Source: Cellulomonas algicola
GTDB lineage: Bacteria > Actinomycetota > Actinomycetes > Actinomycetales > Cellulomonadaceae
NCBI RefSeq assembly: GCF_003851725.1
Contig: NZ_BHYL01000171.1
Location: 1-34,130, forward strand
Direction of reading: 5' to 3'
Length of the DNA stretch: 34,130 bases
Under the pieces are notes generated by a model, which saw only the letters and a list, made by a program, of their open reading frames with translations, ran no database searches and had not been told where the DNA came from. The position numbers were made by a program, and so were the translations under genes. Below are positions 15,362 through 24,968 of this stretch, one piece after another; positions within the stretch are counted from its first letter, which is position 1, and every line of letters begins with the position of its first letter.

Positions 15362-15592
15362 ATGAGCTTCGAGCAGGAGTCCGGCCAGCTGACCGGCACG
15401 AAGGACAAGGACTACAACATCCTGTGGTTCACCCAGACCTGCCTCGACAACGTCCTGCGGCTGGAGACGTACGCCCAGGACGCCGAGCGCGACGGGGACA
15501 CCGAGCTCGCGGAGTTCTTCCGCCGGGCCCAGGGCGAGAGCCGCAAGGGCGCCGAGCAGGGCAAGCAGCTCCTCGCGTCGCGGCTGCGCTGA
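15362..15592 (+). CDS. Small conserved-looking helical protein, function unknown
   Basis: 76 aa, ATG 15362 with GGAGG 8 nt upstream. After DKDYNILWFTQTCLDNVLRL comes a charged helix pair, AQDAERDGDTELAEFFRRAQGESRKGAEQGKQLL. The length, the two-helix character and the acidic/His-poor composition suggest a helical-hairpin protein, distantly like a half ferritin-like bundle, but metal ligands are not evident. The next gene begins 1 nt after its stop, so the two are probably translated together. Confidence 0.7.
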   Translation: MSFEQESGQLTGTKDKDYNILWFTQTCLDNVLRLETYAQDAERDGDTELAEFFRRAQGESRKGAEQGKQLLASRLR

Positions 15593-15593
15593 C

Positions 15594-16139
15594 GTGGGGC
15601 AGCACACCACACCACCGGTCGACCTCCGCCTGGTGCAGATCTACCTGAGCGACCACCTGACGGGCGCGTCGGGCGTGATCTCGCGCGTCGGGTGGATGGT
15701 CGAGCGGTACGCGGGCACGTCGGCCGAGCCGGTCCTGCTGCGGCTCCTCGAGGAGCTGCGCCAGGAGCGGCGGGTCGTGCGCGGGCTCGCCGAGCACCTG
15801 GGACTGCGGCTGTCGCCGTGGAAGCCCGCGGCGGCCGTCGCGGCGGAGCACGCGGGTCGGCTCAAGGTGAACGGCCGGCTCACGTCGAGGTCGCCGCTGT
15901 CGCTGCACCTCGAGCTCGAGGCGCTGCGCTCGGGCATCTCGGGCAAGCGGTCCCTGTGGGCGACGCTCGAGGTCTGGTCGGGCACGCTGCGGCTCGACCG
16001 CGCACGGCTTGCCGGCCTGCGCGTCCAGGCGGACAACCAGGTGCGCGCCGTCGACGAGCTCGCGGAGCGCGTCCGGACCGTCGCGCTGGCGACCGAGGCG
16101 GCGGTCCCCGACGTCACGGCGGACGCCTCACCGATCTGA
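15594..16139 (+). CDS. Helical protein of unknown function, paired with the 76-aa gene
   Basis: 181 aa from GTG 15594. N-terminal DLRLVQIYLSDHLTGASGVISRVGWMVERY is followed by helices rich in Leu, Arg and Glu (LLRLLEELRQERRVVRGLAEHL), a central LSLHLELEALRSGISGKRSLWATL and a final long helix. The pattern resembles a four-helix bundle with no membrane segment. I do not recognise a named domain. It follows the 76-aa gene with essentially no gap and lacks its own ribosome binding site, which suggests reinitiation and a functional pair. Confidence 0.7.
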   Translation: MGQHTTPPVDLRLVQIYLSDHLTGASGVISRVGWMVERYAGTSAEPVLLRLLEELRQERRVVRGLAEHLGLRLSPWKPAAAVAAEHAGRLKVNGRLTSRSPLSLHLELEALRSGISGKRSLWATLEVWSGTLRLDRARLAGLRVQADNQVRAVDELAERVRTVALATEAAVPDVTADASPI

Positions 16140-16155
16140 CGCGCGCCGTGACGGG

Positions 16156-16917
16156 TCAGCCCGCGAGCGCCGCCCGGAGGAACGCGATGTCCTCGGCCTG
16201 CCGCTCGGCGGGCGTCTCGACGACCGCGTCGCACCCGGCCTCCCGCACGACGTGCGCGATGAGCTCGGGCGGGATGGTCCCGGTCGCGAAGTTCGCGTGC
16301 CGATCGCGGCTGGACCCGGCCTCGTCGCGCGAGCTGTTGGCGTGCACGAGGTCGATGCGCCCGGTGATCGCGCGCAGGCGGTCGACGATCGTCTCGAGGT
16401 CCTCGCCCGCGGCCCACGCGTGGCACGTGTCGAGGCAGACGCCGACGTCGTAGCCGCCGATCTCGTCCCAGAGCATCGCCCACCGGTCGAGCGTGCGGGC
16501 GCACGCGTTCTCGCCGCCCGCGGTGTTCTCGACGAGCACGCGCACGGGGTAGGTCGCGCGCTCGAACGTCTTGCGCCAGTTGTCGATGCCGACCGCGACG
16601 TCGTCGCCGTCACCGACGTGCCCGCCGTGCACGATGAGCCCGCGTGCGCCGAGCCCGGCGGCGGCGGCCGCGTGCTGCGCGATCATGTTGCGGCTCGGGA
16701 TGCGGATGCGGTTGTTGGTCGACGCGACGTTGACGAGGTACGGCGCGTGCGCGTAGATCCCGAGCCCGCTCGCGACGAGCGCGTCGGCGTCGTCGCGCGG
16801 CACGGGCTTCTTCCAGCCCTGCGGGTCGGCCAGGAAGATCTGGACGGCCTGGGCGTCGACCTCGGCGGCGGCGGCCACCGGGTCGGCGTCGCGGACGTGG
16901 GCGCCGATGAGCACCAC
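16156..16917 (-). CDS. nfo: Deoxyribonuclease IV (AP endonuclease, Nfo family)
   Basis: 253 aa TIM-barrel endonuclease that incises DNA at abasic sites in base excision repair using a trinuclear zinc centre. Expected metal-site motifs are present: GAHV (5-8), YAHAPYLVN, HGGHVGDGD, ENTAGGEN, CLDTCHAWAAG, LVHANSS..DRHANF and VETP near the end. The protein is slightly shorter than E. coli Nfo, which is common in actinobacteria. GTG 16917 has AAGGAG 7 nt upstream. A TAGCCT hexamer (16961-16956, minus) suggests its own promoter downstream of the flavoprotein gene. Confidence 0.9.
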   Translation of the reverse strand: MVLIGAHVRDADPVAAAAEVDAQAVQIFLADPQGWKKPVPRDDADALVASGLGIYAHAPYLVNVASTNNRIRIPSRNMIAQHAAAAAGLGARGLIVHGGHVGDGDDVAVGIDNWRKTFERATYPVRVLVENTAGGENACARTLDRWAMLWDEIGGYDVGVCLDTCHAWAAGEDLETIVDRLRAITGRIDLVHANSSRDEAGSSRDRHANFATGTIPPELIAHVVREAGCDAVVETPAERQAEDIAFLRAALAG

Positions 16918-16955
16918 GGTCGTTCTCCTTCGGTGGGAGGCGTCGGGCAGGGGTC

Positions 16956-16961
16956 AGGCTA
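16956..16961 (-). promoter_or_regulatory. Putative -10 element for nfo
   Basis: Minus strand TAGCCT; a start about 7 nt downstream would give a leader of about 32 nt containing the AAGGAG ribosome binding site before GTG 16917. Confidence 0.4.
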
Positions 16962-16984
16962 GCCGCCGCCTCCGACGTCGGCCG

Positions 16985-18220
16985 TCAGGGGGCCGTGAGC
17001 GAGCCGAGCGGCACGTCGGGGTCGGCCAGCCGGTCGCGGTCGACGACAGCGCCCGACCGGATGAGCGCCTGCACGTCGTCGACGACGTCCCACACGTTGA
17101 CGTTCATGCCCGCGACGACGCGCCCCCCGCGTCGCCAGAAGGCCACCAGCTCGCGCGCCGCGAGGTCGCCCCGCACGACCACCTCGTCGTACCCGCCGTG
17201 CGGCGCGTGCCCGACGTACTCCATGCCGAGGTCGTACTGGTCGGTGAAGAAGTACGGGAGCCGGTCGTACGGCTCGTCGCGGCCGAGGATCGTCGCGGCG
17301 GCCGTGGTCGGCTGGTTGAGAGCGTTCGCCCAGTGCTCGACGCGCACGTGCGTCCCGAGCAGCGGGTGCGCCGCACGGGCGATGTCGCCCACGGCGAGCA
17401 CCTGAGGGTGGGACGAGCGCAGGTGCTGGTCGACGACCACGCCGTCCTCGACGTGCAGCCCGGCCGCCTCGGCGAGCGCGGTGCGCGGTGCCGCGCCGAT
17501 GCCGACCACGACGAGGTCCGCGGGCACGACCGTGCCGTCCTCGAGCGCGACCCCGCCGACCGAGGTGCCGTCACCGGCGGCGACGATCTCGGCGACCTCC
17601 GCGCGCGTGCGCAGGTCGACGCCGTGCTCGCGGTGCAGACCGGCGAAGAGATCGGCGAGCTCGGGTCCGAGGACGCCGACGAGCGGGAGGACGTCGCGGA
17701 CCAGCACGGTGACGTGCGCCCCGGCGCCGCTCGCCGCCGCGGCGACCTCGAGCCCGATCCAGCCGCCGCCCACCACCACGACACGCCGGTCCCGCGTGAG
17801 CGCCGCGCGCAGGCGGTCGCTGTCGGGGAGCGTGCGCAGGTACGCGACGCCGTCGAGGTCCGCCCCGGGGACGCCGAGCCGGCGCGGCTCGGAGCCCGTC
17901 GCGAGGACGAGGTGGTCGAAGCCCGTCCGGGTGCCGGCGTCGTCGACGACGTCCCGCGCGCCGAGGTCGAGCGCGGTGACCGTGGTGCCGGTCCGCAGGT
18001 CGACGTCGTGCGCGGCGTACCAGCCGGGCTCGTGGACGAACGCGGAGTCGCGCTCCTCGCTGCCCGTCAGGTAGCCCTTGGACAGCGGCGGCCGCTCGTA
18101 CGGGCGGTCCGGCTCGGCGCCGAGCAGCGTGACGCGGCCGTCGTACCCGCCCTCCCGCAGCGCCTCGACGGTCTTGGCACCGGCCAGGCCGGCTCCCACG
18201 ACGACGACCCGACCGGACAC
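16985..18220 (-). CDS. FAD-dependent ferredoxin reductase-type oxidoreductase
   Basis: 411 aa. The FAD-binding Rossmann motif is at the N-terminus (VVVVGAGLAGAKTVEALREGG), followed by RPPLSKGYL, a second NAD(P)-binding motif (VVVVGGGWIGLEVAAAA), the FAD motif VLAVGDIARA and a C-terminal reductase domain (EHWANALNQ, YFFTDQYDLGMEYVG). This is the layout of putidaredoxin/rhodocoxin/BphA4 reductases, which pass electrons from NAD(P)H to a small ferredoxin. No ferredoxin or P450 gene is adjacent. GTG 18220 has AGGAGG 5 nt upstream. It is divergent from glgX. Confidence 0.9.
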   Translation of the reverse strand: MSGRVVVVGAGLAGAKTVEALREGGYDGRVTLLGAEPDRPYERPPLSKGYLTGSEERDSAFVHEPGWYAAHDVDLRTGTTVTALDLGARDVVDDAGTRTGFDHLVLATGSEPRRLGVPGADLDGVAYLRTLPDSDRLRAALTRDRRVVVVGGGWIGLEVAAAASGAGAHVTVLVRDVLPLVGVLGPELADLFAGLHREHGVDLRTRAEVAEIVAAGDGTSVGGVALEDGTVVPADLVVVGIGAAPRTALAEAAGLHVEDGVVVDQHLRSSHPQVLAVGDIARAAHPLLGTHVRVEHWANALNQPTTAAATILGRDEPYDRLPYFFTDQYDLGMEYVGHAPHGGYDEVVVRGDLAARELVAFWRRGGRVVAGMNVNVWDVVDDVQALIRSGAVVDRDRLADPDVPLGSLTAP

Positions 18221-18363
18221 GACGACCTCCTGGGGAGACGTTCAGGTGTCCCGTCGGCATGCGGGCACCGTGCCCAGCGCAGCAGGTCAGGCGCGTTCCC
18301 GCAACGGCTCGGGGTGTGCGCAAGTCCACCCTGCTCCCCCGCGCCGGATCGGCGTGCGGCTGG

Positions 18364-18376
18364 CACATTGGGCGGA
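18364..18376 (+). promoter_or_regulatory. Leaderless promoter of glgX
   Basis: CACATT (18364-18369), 6-nt spacer, ATG 18376; no ribosome binding site upstream. Confidence 0.5.
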
Positions 18377-20628
18377 TGCTGATCTGGCCGGGACGCCCCT
18401 ATCCCCTGGGCGCCACCTACGACGGGACCGGGACGAACTTCGCGCTGTTCTCCGAGGTCGCCGAACGTGTCGAGCTCTGCCTCTTCGACGCGGACGGGAC
18501 CGAGACGCGCGTCGACCTCACCGAGGTGGACGCCTTCGTCTGGCACGGCTACCTGCCCGCGGTCGGCCCCGGGCAGCGGTATGGCTACCGCGTGCACGGG
18601 CCGTACGACCCCGCGCAGGGGCTGCGCTGCCACCCGTCGAAGCTGCTGCTCGACCCGTACGCGAAGGCGATCGACGGGCAGGTCGACAACGACCCGTCGC
18701 TCTACACGTACCGGTTCGACGACCCGACCGCGACGAACGACGACGACTCCGCGCCGCACACGATGAAGTCCGTCGTGGTGAACCCGTACTTCGACTGGGG
18801 CCACGACCGGCCGCCGCAGCACCAGTACCACGAGTCCGTCATCTACGAGGCGCACGTGCGCGGCCTCACGCAGCTGCACCCGGCGGTGCCGGAGGAGCTG
18901 CGCGGCACGTACTCGGGCCTCGCGCACCCGGCGGTCATCGAGCACCTCGTGTCGCTCGGCGTGACCGCGGTCGAGCTCATGCCCGTGCACCAGTTCGTCA
19001 ACGACCCGGTCCTGCAGGACAAGGGCTTGTCCAACTACTGGGGCTACAACACGATCGGGTTCTTCGCGCCGCACAACGAGTACTCGGCGTACGGCGAGAC
19101 GGGCCAGCAGGTGCAGGAGTTCAAGGCCATGGTCAAGGCCCTGCACGAGGCCGACATCGAGGTCATCCTCGACGTCGTCTACAACCACACCGCCGAGGGC
19201 AACCACCTGGGCCCGACGCTGAGCTTCCGCGGCATCGACAACGCGAACTACTACCGGCTGGTGGACGACGACCAGGCGCACTACTTCGACACCACGGGGA
19301 CGGGCAACTCGCTGCTCATGCGCTCGCCCAACGTGCTGCAGCTCATCATGGACTCGCTGCGCTACTGGGTCACCGAGATGCACGTCGACGGCTTCCGGTT
19401 CGACCTCGCGGCGACGCTCGCCCGGCAGTTCCACGAGGTCGACCGCCTGTCCGCGTTCTTCGACCTCGTGCACCAGGACCCCGTCATCTCGCAGGTCAAG
19501 CTCATCGCGGAGCCGTGGGACGTCGGCGAGGGCGGGTACCAGGTCGGCGGGTTCCCCCCGCTGTGGTCGGAGTGGAACGGGAAGTACCGCGACACGGTGC
19601 GCGACTTCTGGCGCAGCGAGCCGTCGACGCTCGGCGAGTTCGCGAGCCGCATCTCCGGCTCGTCGGACCTGTACGAGCACACGGGCCGCCGGCCGATCGC
19701 GAGCCTCAACTTCGTCACCGCGCACGACGGCTTCACGCTCGCGGACCTCACGTCCTACAACGAGAAGCGCAACGACGCGAACGGCGAGGGCAACGCCGAC
19801 GGCGAGAGCCACAACCGGTCGTGGAACTGCGGCGTCGAGGGCCCGACGGACGACGCCGACGTCCTGGACCTGCGCTACCGCCAGCGCCGCAACTTCCTCG
19901 CGACGCTCCTGCTGTCGCAGGGCATCCCGATGATCCTGCACGGCGACGAGCTGGGCCGGACGCAGCAGGGCAACAACAACGTCTACTGCCAGGACAACGA
20001 GCTGTCGTGGGTCGACTGGGACCTCGACGAGCGGCAGACGGGCCTGCTCGAGTTCACGCGACGCGTCGTGCGGCTGCGGCAGGACCACCCGGTGTTCCGT
20101 CGCCGCCGGTTCTTCGCGGGCAAGCCCGACGAGGCCGACCGGTCGGACCTCAAGGACATCGAGTGGCTCGCGCCGAACGGCGAGCACATGAGCCCCGAGC
20201 AGTGGAACAGCGACCTCGCGCGCGCGGTCATGGTGTTCCTCAACGGCGACGCGATCGCGGAGCCGGACATGCGCGGCGAGGAGATCGTCGACGACTCGTT
20301 CCTCGTGCTGTTCAACGGGGAGCCGGAGGCGGAGACGTTCGTCGTGCCGTCGCACCGGTACGGCGACTCGTGGACGGCGGTCTTCGACACCGACTCGCAG
20401 GTCGCGCCGGGCGAGACGCTCGACGCGGGCCAGGACGTCACGCTCGCGCACCACTCGGTCGTCGTCCTCACGCGCCCGCCGCTGCAGACGAAGCCGTCGG
20501 CGTCGGGCATCGGGGTCGTCGCGGACGCGTCGCACGAGGCGGCGCGCGTGCGCCGGCAGGGTGACAGCGGCCGGACGGCCGACAGCGACGAGCCGCGCCG
20601 ACGCTCGCGCAAGGCGCCCGGCGCATGA
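18376..20628 (+). CDS. glgX: Glycogen debranching enzyme GlgX
   Basis: 750 aa, GH13 with N-terminal CBM48. It hydrolyses alpha-1,6 branches of glycogen limit chains. The N-terminal PGRPYPLGATYDGTGTNFALFS is the classical GlgX/TreX start, which fixes ATG 18376. Catalytic residues: D343 in DGFRFDLA, E379 in LIAEPWD, D451 in FVTAHDGFTL. DVVYNHTAEGN (267-276) is conserved region I. A hydrophilic C-terminal tail of about 40 residues rich in Arg/Ser exceeds the usual length. Its last codons overlap treY (ATGA), giving a coupled debranching-trehalose operon. Confidence 0.95.
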   Translation: MLIWPGRPYPLGATYDGTGTNFALFSEVAERVELCLFDADGTETRVDLTEVDAFVWHGYLPAVGPGQRYGYRVHGPYDPAQGLRCHPSKLLLDPYAKAIDGQVDNDPSLYTYRFDDPTATNDDDSAPHTMKSVVVNPYFDWGHDRPPQHQYHESVIYEAHVRGLTQLHPAVPEELRGTYSGLAHPAVIEHLVSLGVTAVELMPVHQFVNDPVLQDKGLSNYWGYNTIGFFAPHNEYSAYGETGQQVQEFKAMVKALHEADIEVILDVVYNHTAEGNHLGPTLSFRGIDNANYYRLVDDDQAHYFDTTGTGNSLLMRSPNVLQLIMDSLRYWVTEMHVDGFRFDLAATLARQFHEVDRLSAFFDLVHQDPVISQVKLIAEPWDVGEGGYQVGGFPPLWSEWNGKYRDTVRDFWRSEPSTLGEFASRISGSSDLYEHTGRRPIASLNFVTAHDGFTLADLTSYNEKRNDANGEGNADGESHNRSWNCGVEGPTDDADVLDLRYRQRRNFLATLLLSQGIPMILHGDELGRTQQGNNNVYCQDNELSWVDWDLDERQTGLLEFTRRVVRLRQDHPVFRRRRFFAGKPDEADRSDLKDIEWLAPNGEHMSPEQWNSDLARAVMVFLNGDAIAEPDMRGEEIVDDSFLVLFNGEPEAETFVVPSHRYGDSWTAVFDTDSQVAPGETLDAGQDVTLAHHSVVVLTRPPLQTKPSASGIGVVADASHEAARVRRQGDSGRTADSDEPRRRSRKAPGA

Positions 20629-23150
20629 CCGAGGCCCGCACCTCGGCCTCGCGCCCGACGCCCGCCCGTCGGCTGCCGGGACCGGGACGTCCCGTCCCGG
20701 TGTCGACGTACCGCGTGCAGCTCGGCGCGGACCTCACGCTCGACGACGTCGCCGCGCGCGTCCCGTACCTGGCCGCGCTGGGGGTCACGCACGTCTACCT
20801 GTCCCCCGTGCTCACGGCGGCACCGGGCTCGACGCACGGCTACGACGTCGTCGCGCACGACGAGGTGTCGCCGGTGCTCGGCGGGCTCGCGGCGCTGCGC
20901 CGGCTGTCCGCGGTCGCGCACGAGGCCGGGCTCGGGCTGGTCCTCGACATCGTGCCGAACCACATGGCGGTGCCGACGCCCGTCTGGCACAACCGGCCGC
21001 TGTGGTCGGTGCTCGACAAGGGTGCGGACTCGCCGTTCGCGTCGTGGTTCGACGTGGACTGGTCGGCGGGCGGCGGCGACGTGCTCATGCCGGTGCTGGG
21101 CGACCGCATCGGCGCCGTCCTGGCGCGCGGCGAGCTCCAGCTCGACGAGGCCGAGATCCCCGGCGAGGGCGTGCGGCCCGTGCTGCGCTACTACGACCAC
21201 GTCTTCCCCGTGCGGGCGGGCACCGAGGCGCTGCCGCTCGCCGAGCTGCTCGAGCGGCAGCACTACCGGCTGGCCTACTGGCGGGTCGCGGACGAGGAGC
21301 TCAACTACCGGCGGTTCTTCGACGTCGGCACGCTCGTCGCGGTGCGCGTCGAGGACCCCGAGGTGTTCGACGCGACGCACCGGCTCGTCCTCGACCTCGT
21401 CGCCGACGGCACGCTCGACGGACTGCGCATCGACCACCCCGACGGCCTGGCGGACCCGACGGGCTACCTCGCGCGGCTGCGCGAGGCGAGCGGCCAGGCG
21501 TGGGTCGTCGTCGAGAAGATCCTGCAGGGCGACGAGAGGCTCCCGGGCGACTGGGACACCGCGGGCACGACCGGTTACGACGCTCTGTGGCGCATCCAGC
21601 AGACGTTCGTCGACCCGGGCGGCGCCGCGGTCCTCGCCGGGACCATGCACCGCCTCACGGGCGACACGTCCGACGCGTTCGCGTCGATCGCCGAGCACGC
21701 GAAGCGCGAGATCGTCGACGGTCCGCTGTACGCGGAGGTCCACCGCCTCACGGCCCTGGCCGCCGACATCTGCACCGAGGACCTGCGGCTGCGCGACCAC
21801 ACGTGGCGTGCGCTCGAGGAGTGCCTGGTCGAGCTGCTCGTCGCGTTCCACCGCTACCGCGCGTACGTCGTGCCGGGTGAGCACGTGCCGGCGGAGTCCG
21901 TCGAGGTCGTCGAGGCGGCCGCCCGGGAGGCCCGCGCGCGCCTGTCGCCCGAGCGCGGCGAGACGATGGACGTGCTGGTCGACCTGCTGCTCGGGCGCGA
22001 GGTCGGCAGCGCAGGCCTCACCCGCGGTCGGCGTCGCGACGAGCTGATCGTGCGCTTCCAGCAGACGTGCGGCGCGGTCACCGCGAAGGGCGTCGAGGAC
22101 ACCGCGTTCTACCGCTGGACGCACCTGGTCGGCCTGTGCGAGGTCGGCGGCGAGCCCGAGCGGTTCGCGCTGACCCCCACGGACCTCGCGGCGTGGGCCG
22201 CGGACCTGCAGGTGTCGTCGCCGCTCGGGATGACGACGCTCTCGACGCACGACACCAAGCGCGGCGAGGACACCCGCGCACGGCTCGGCGTGCTGTCGGA
22301 GCTGCCGCTCGAGTGGTCGGCCCTCGTCGACGCGCTGCGCGCGGCGTCCGCGCTTTTCCGCGGCACGCTGCTCGACGGGCGCACCGAGAACCTGCTGTGG
22401 CAGACGCTCGCGGGCACGTGGACGCCCGACGGCCCGATCGCGGCTGACCGGCTCACGGAGTACCTGACGAAGGCGATCCGCGAGGCGAAGTCCCGCACGA
22501 CGTGGACCGCGCCCGACGAGGCGTACGAGCGCGCGGTCCTCGACACCGCCCGCGCGGCGCTCCAGGATCCGACCGTCCGTGACCTGATGGCGGCGTGGGA
22601 GGTGCGCACGCGCCCCGCGGTGCGCGCGGCGACGCTCGGCACCAAGCTCGTGCAGCTCACGCTGCCCGGCGTGCCCGACGTCTACCAGGGCACCGAGGTC
22701 CCCGAGCCGACCCTCGTCGACCCCGACAACCGCCGGCCGGTCGACCACGACGCGCTCGCGGCGCGGCTCGCCCGCCTCGACGACGGCGCCGGACCGCGCG
22801 ACCTCGCCGACGAGAAGCTGCTCGTCACGGCACGCGCCCTGCGGCTGCGCCGGGACGTGCCCGAGGCGTTCGTCGGGCCCGAGGCCGGCTACGTGCCGCT
22901 CGCGCACTCGTCGGGGCACAGCCTCACGTACGCCCGGACGGTGGGCGGCGACCCGCGGGTCGCCGTCGTCGCGACGCGCCTCCAGGCGTCCGTCGACCGT
23001 CTCGGCGGCTGGGGCGAGCACACCGTCGCCCTCCCCGAGGGCGAGTGGCTCGACGTGCTGACGGACCGGCCCGTCACGGGCGGGGTACGCGAGGTCGGTC
23101 CGCTGCTCGACCGCCTGCCCGTCGCGCTGCTCGTCCGGACGGAGGGCTGA
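20625..23150 (+). CDS. treY: Malto-oligosyltrehalose synthase TreY
   Basis: 841 aa, GH13. It converts the reducing-end glucose of maltodextrins to a trehalosyl unit by intramolecular transglycosylation. STYRVQLGADLTLDDVAARVPYLAALGVTHVYLSP at the start is diagnostic. Catalytic D270 is in LRIDHPDGL and E297 in VVVEKIL; TTGYD follows. The C-terminal LPGVPDVYQGTE and a strand-rich end domain are typical. ATG 20625 overlaps the glgX stop. It supplies substrate to TreZ, 3 bp downstream. Confidence 0.95.
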   Translation: MTEARTSASRPTPARRLPGPGRPVPVSTYRVQLGADLTLDDVAARVPYLAALGVTHVYLSPVLTAAPGSTHGYDVVAHDEVSPVLGGLAALRRLSAVAHEAGLGLVLDIVPNHMAVPTPVWHNRPLWSVLDKGADSPFASWFDVDWSAGGGDVLMPVLGDRIGAVLARGELQLDEAEIPGEGVRPVLRYYDHVFPVRAGTEALPLAELLERQHYRLAYWRVADEELNYRRFFDVGTLVAVRVEDPEVFDATHRLVLDLVADGTLDGLRIDHPDGLADPTGYLARLREASGQAWVVVEKILQGDERLPGDWDTAGTTGYDALWRIQQTFVDPGGAAVLAGTMHRLTGDTSDAFASIAEHAKREIVDGPLYAEVHRLTALAADICTEDLRLRDHTWRALEECLVELLVAFHRYRAYVVPGEHVPAESVEVVEAAAREARARLSPERGETMDVLVDLLLGREVGSAGLTRGRRRDELIVRFQQTCGAVTAKGVEDTAFYRWTHLVGLCEVGGEPERFALTPTDLAAWAADLQVSSPLGMTTLSTHDTKRGEDTRARLGVLSELPLEWSALVDALRAASALFRGTLLDGRTENLLWQTLAGTWTPDGPIAADRLTEYLTKAIREAKSRTTWTAPDEAYERAVLDTARAALQDPTVRDLMAAWEVRTRPAVRAATLGTKLVQLTLPGVPDVYQGTEVPEPTLVDPDNRRPVDHDALAARLARLDDGAGPRDLADEKLLVTARALRLRRDVPEAFVGPEAGYVPLAHSSGHSLTYARTVGGDPRVAVVATRLQASVDRLGGWGEHTVALPEGEWLDVLTDRPVTGGVREVGPLLDRLPVALLVRTEG

Positions 23151-23153
23151 CGC

Positions 23154-24944
23154 GTGCGCCCGCACGTGTGGGCACCCGACGCCCGGAGCGTCGACCTCGT
23201 GCTGCCGGAGACGCGCGAACGCCTCGGCATGCTCCCCGACGGCGACGGCTGGTGGACCGTCAAGCGCGACCTGTCGCACGGCACCGACTACGCGTTCGCG
23301 CTCGACGGCGGCGGTCCTCTGCCCGACCCGCGCAGCGCGTGGCAGCCCGACGGCGTGCACGGGCCGAGCCGCGTCTTCCATCCCGGCCGGTTCACGTGGA
23401 CCGACGAGGGGTGGAGCGGGCTCGACGTCCGCGGACGCGTGGTCTACGAGCTGCACGTCGGCACGTTCACGCCGGGCGGGACCCTCGACAGCGCCGTTGA
23501 CGCCTTGCCGGAGCTCGTGTCGCTCGGCGTCGACGTCGTCGAGCTCATGCCCGTCGCGCCGTTCGACGGGCCGCGCGGCTGGGGCTACGACGGCGTCGGG
23601 CTGTACGCCGTGCACGACGCCTACGGCGGCCCGGAGGCGCTGCAGCGGTTCGTCGACGCCGCGCACGGCCTCGGGCTCGCGGTCTGCCTCGACGTCGTGC
23701 ACAACCACCTCGGCCCGTCCGGCAACTACACCGGCCTGTTCGGCCCGTACGCGACGGACGCCCACCACACGCCGTGGGGCTCCGCGATCAACCTCGACCA
23801 GCCCGGTGCGCACGTCGTGCGCCGGTGGATCGTCGACAGCGCGCTGCGCTGGTTGCGCGACTTCCACGTCGACGCGCTGCGCCTCGACGCCGTCCACGAG
23901 CTGCGCGACGACTCGGAGCAGCACCTGCTCGCGCAGCTCTCCGACGAGGTCGCCGCGCTGTCCGAGCGCGTCGACCGGCCCCTGTCGCTCGTCGCCGAGA
24001 CGGACCTCAACGACGTCGTCAGCGTCGCCCCCACCCCCACCGGGGGCTGGGGCATGACCGCGCAGTGGGCCGACGACGTGCACCACGCCCTGCACGCGCT
24101 GCTGACCGGTGAGCGGCACGGCTACTACGTCGACTTCGGCACGCCCGCCACGCTCCGGCACGCGATGACCCGCGTGTTCGTGCACGACGGCGGCTTCTCG
24201 ACGTTCCGCGACCGGGAGTGGGGCCGGCCTGTCCCGAGCGGGACCGACGGGCACCGGTTCGTCGTCAGCACGCAGACGCACGACCAGGTCGGCAACCGCG
24301 CGATCGGCGACCGGCCCGCCGAACGCCTCGACGCCGGCACCCTCGCCGGGTCCGCCGCCCTGCTGCTCCTGTCCCCCTTCACGCCCATGCTGTTCCAGGG
24401 CGAGGAGTGGGGCACGCGCACCCCGTTCCAGTTCTTCACGTCGTTCCCCGACCCCGAGCTGGGCCGGCTCGTGAGCGAGGGACGCCGCTCGGAGTTCGGC
24501 GAGCACGGCTGGGCCGACCTGTACGGCGGACCCGTCGAGGTGCCCGACCCGCAGGACGAGGCGACCTTCCGGCGGTCTGTCCTCGACCGGTCCGAGCGCT
24601 CCGAGCCGCCGCACGACCGGCTGCTCGACTGGTACCGCGAGCTGATCGCGCTGCGCCGGTCCGTCCCCGACCTCGCGTCGGGCGACCTGGCCGCGACCGA
24701 CCTCACGTGGGACGGCCCGGACTCCTCCGACGGTCCGTGGGAGGGCGTGCTCGTGCTGCACCGTGGCGCGGCGCGTGTCGTCGTCAACCTCACCGACGCC
24801 GAGGGCCGCGTGCCGCTCCCCTCCGACGCGCCGCTGGACGTCGCGGCCGCGTGGGAGCCGTGCACGCTCGAGCCGGGCAGCGAACCGCACGTGATGGTCC
24901 CCGCCCGTTCGGTCGCCGTCCTCGTGCCCGCCCTGGCGGACTGA
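23154..24944 (+). CDS. treZ: Malto-oligosyltrehalose trehalohydrolase TreZ
   Basis: 596 aa, GH13. It releases trehalose from maltooligosyl-trehalose made by TreY. A short N-terminal beta domain starts VWAPDARSVDLVLPE, followed by VYELHVGTFTPGG (98-109), the TIM barrel with nucleophile D245 in LRLDAVHEL and acid E282 in LVAETD, and QTHDQVGNRAIGDR. It lacks the long N-terminal extension of glycogen branching enzymes, which separates it from GlgB. GTG 23154 follows treY after 3 bp. With GlgX it completes the TreX-Y-Z route. Confidence 0.95.
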   Translation: MRPHVWAPDARSVDLVLPETRERLGMLPDGDGWWTVKRDLSHGTDYAFALDGGGPLPDPRSAWQPDGVHGPSRVFHPGRFTWTDEGWSGLDVRGRVVYELHVGTFTPGGTLDSAVDALPELVSLGVDVVELMPVAPFDGPRGWGYDGVGLYAVHDAYGGPEALQRFVDAAHGLGLAVCLDVVHNHLGPSGNYTGLFGPYATDAHHTPWGSAINLDQPGAHVVRRWIVDSALRWLRDFHVDALRLDAVHELRDDSEQHLLAQLSDEVAALSERVDRPLSLVAETDLNDVVSVAPTPTGGWGMTAQWADDVHHALHALLTGERHGYYVDFGTPATLRHAMTRVFVHDGGFSTFRDREWGRPVPSGTDGHRFVVSTQTHDQVGNRAIGDRPAERLDAGTLAGSAALLLLSPFTPMLFQGEEWGTRTPFQFFTSFPDPELGRLVSEGRRSEFGEHGWADLYGGPVEVPDPQDEATFRRSVLDRSERSEPPHDRLLDWYRELIALRRSVPDLASGDLAATDLTWDGPDSSDGPWEGVLVLHRGAARVVVNLTDAEGRVPLPSDAPLDVAAAWEPCTLEPGSEPHVMVPARSVAVLVPALAD

Positions 24945-24968
24945 CCGTCGGCGTCCGGTGCCGTTGCG

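Noticed and set aside
19983-24890. A 1635-codon open frame on the minus strand, and similar long frames opposite the ATPase (4332-6470) and glgX (18067-20535)
   Set aside because: They lie antisense to clearly recognised genes, have Arg/Ala/Asp/Val-rich monotonous composition and arise from the scarcity of stop codons in very GC-rich DNA.
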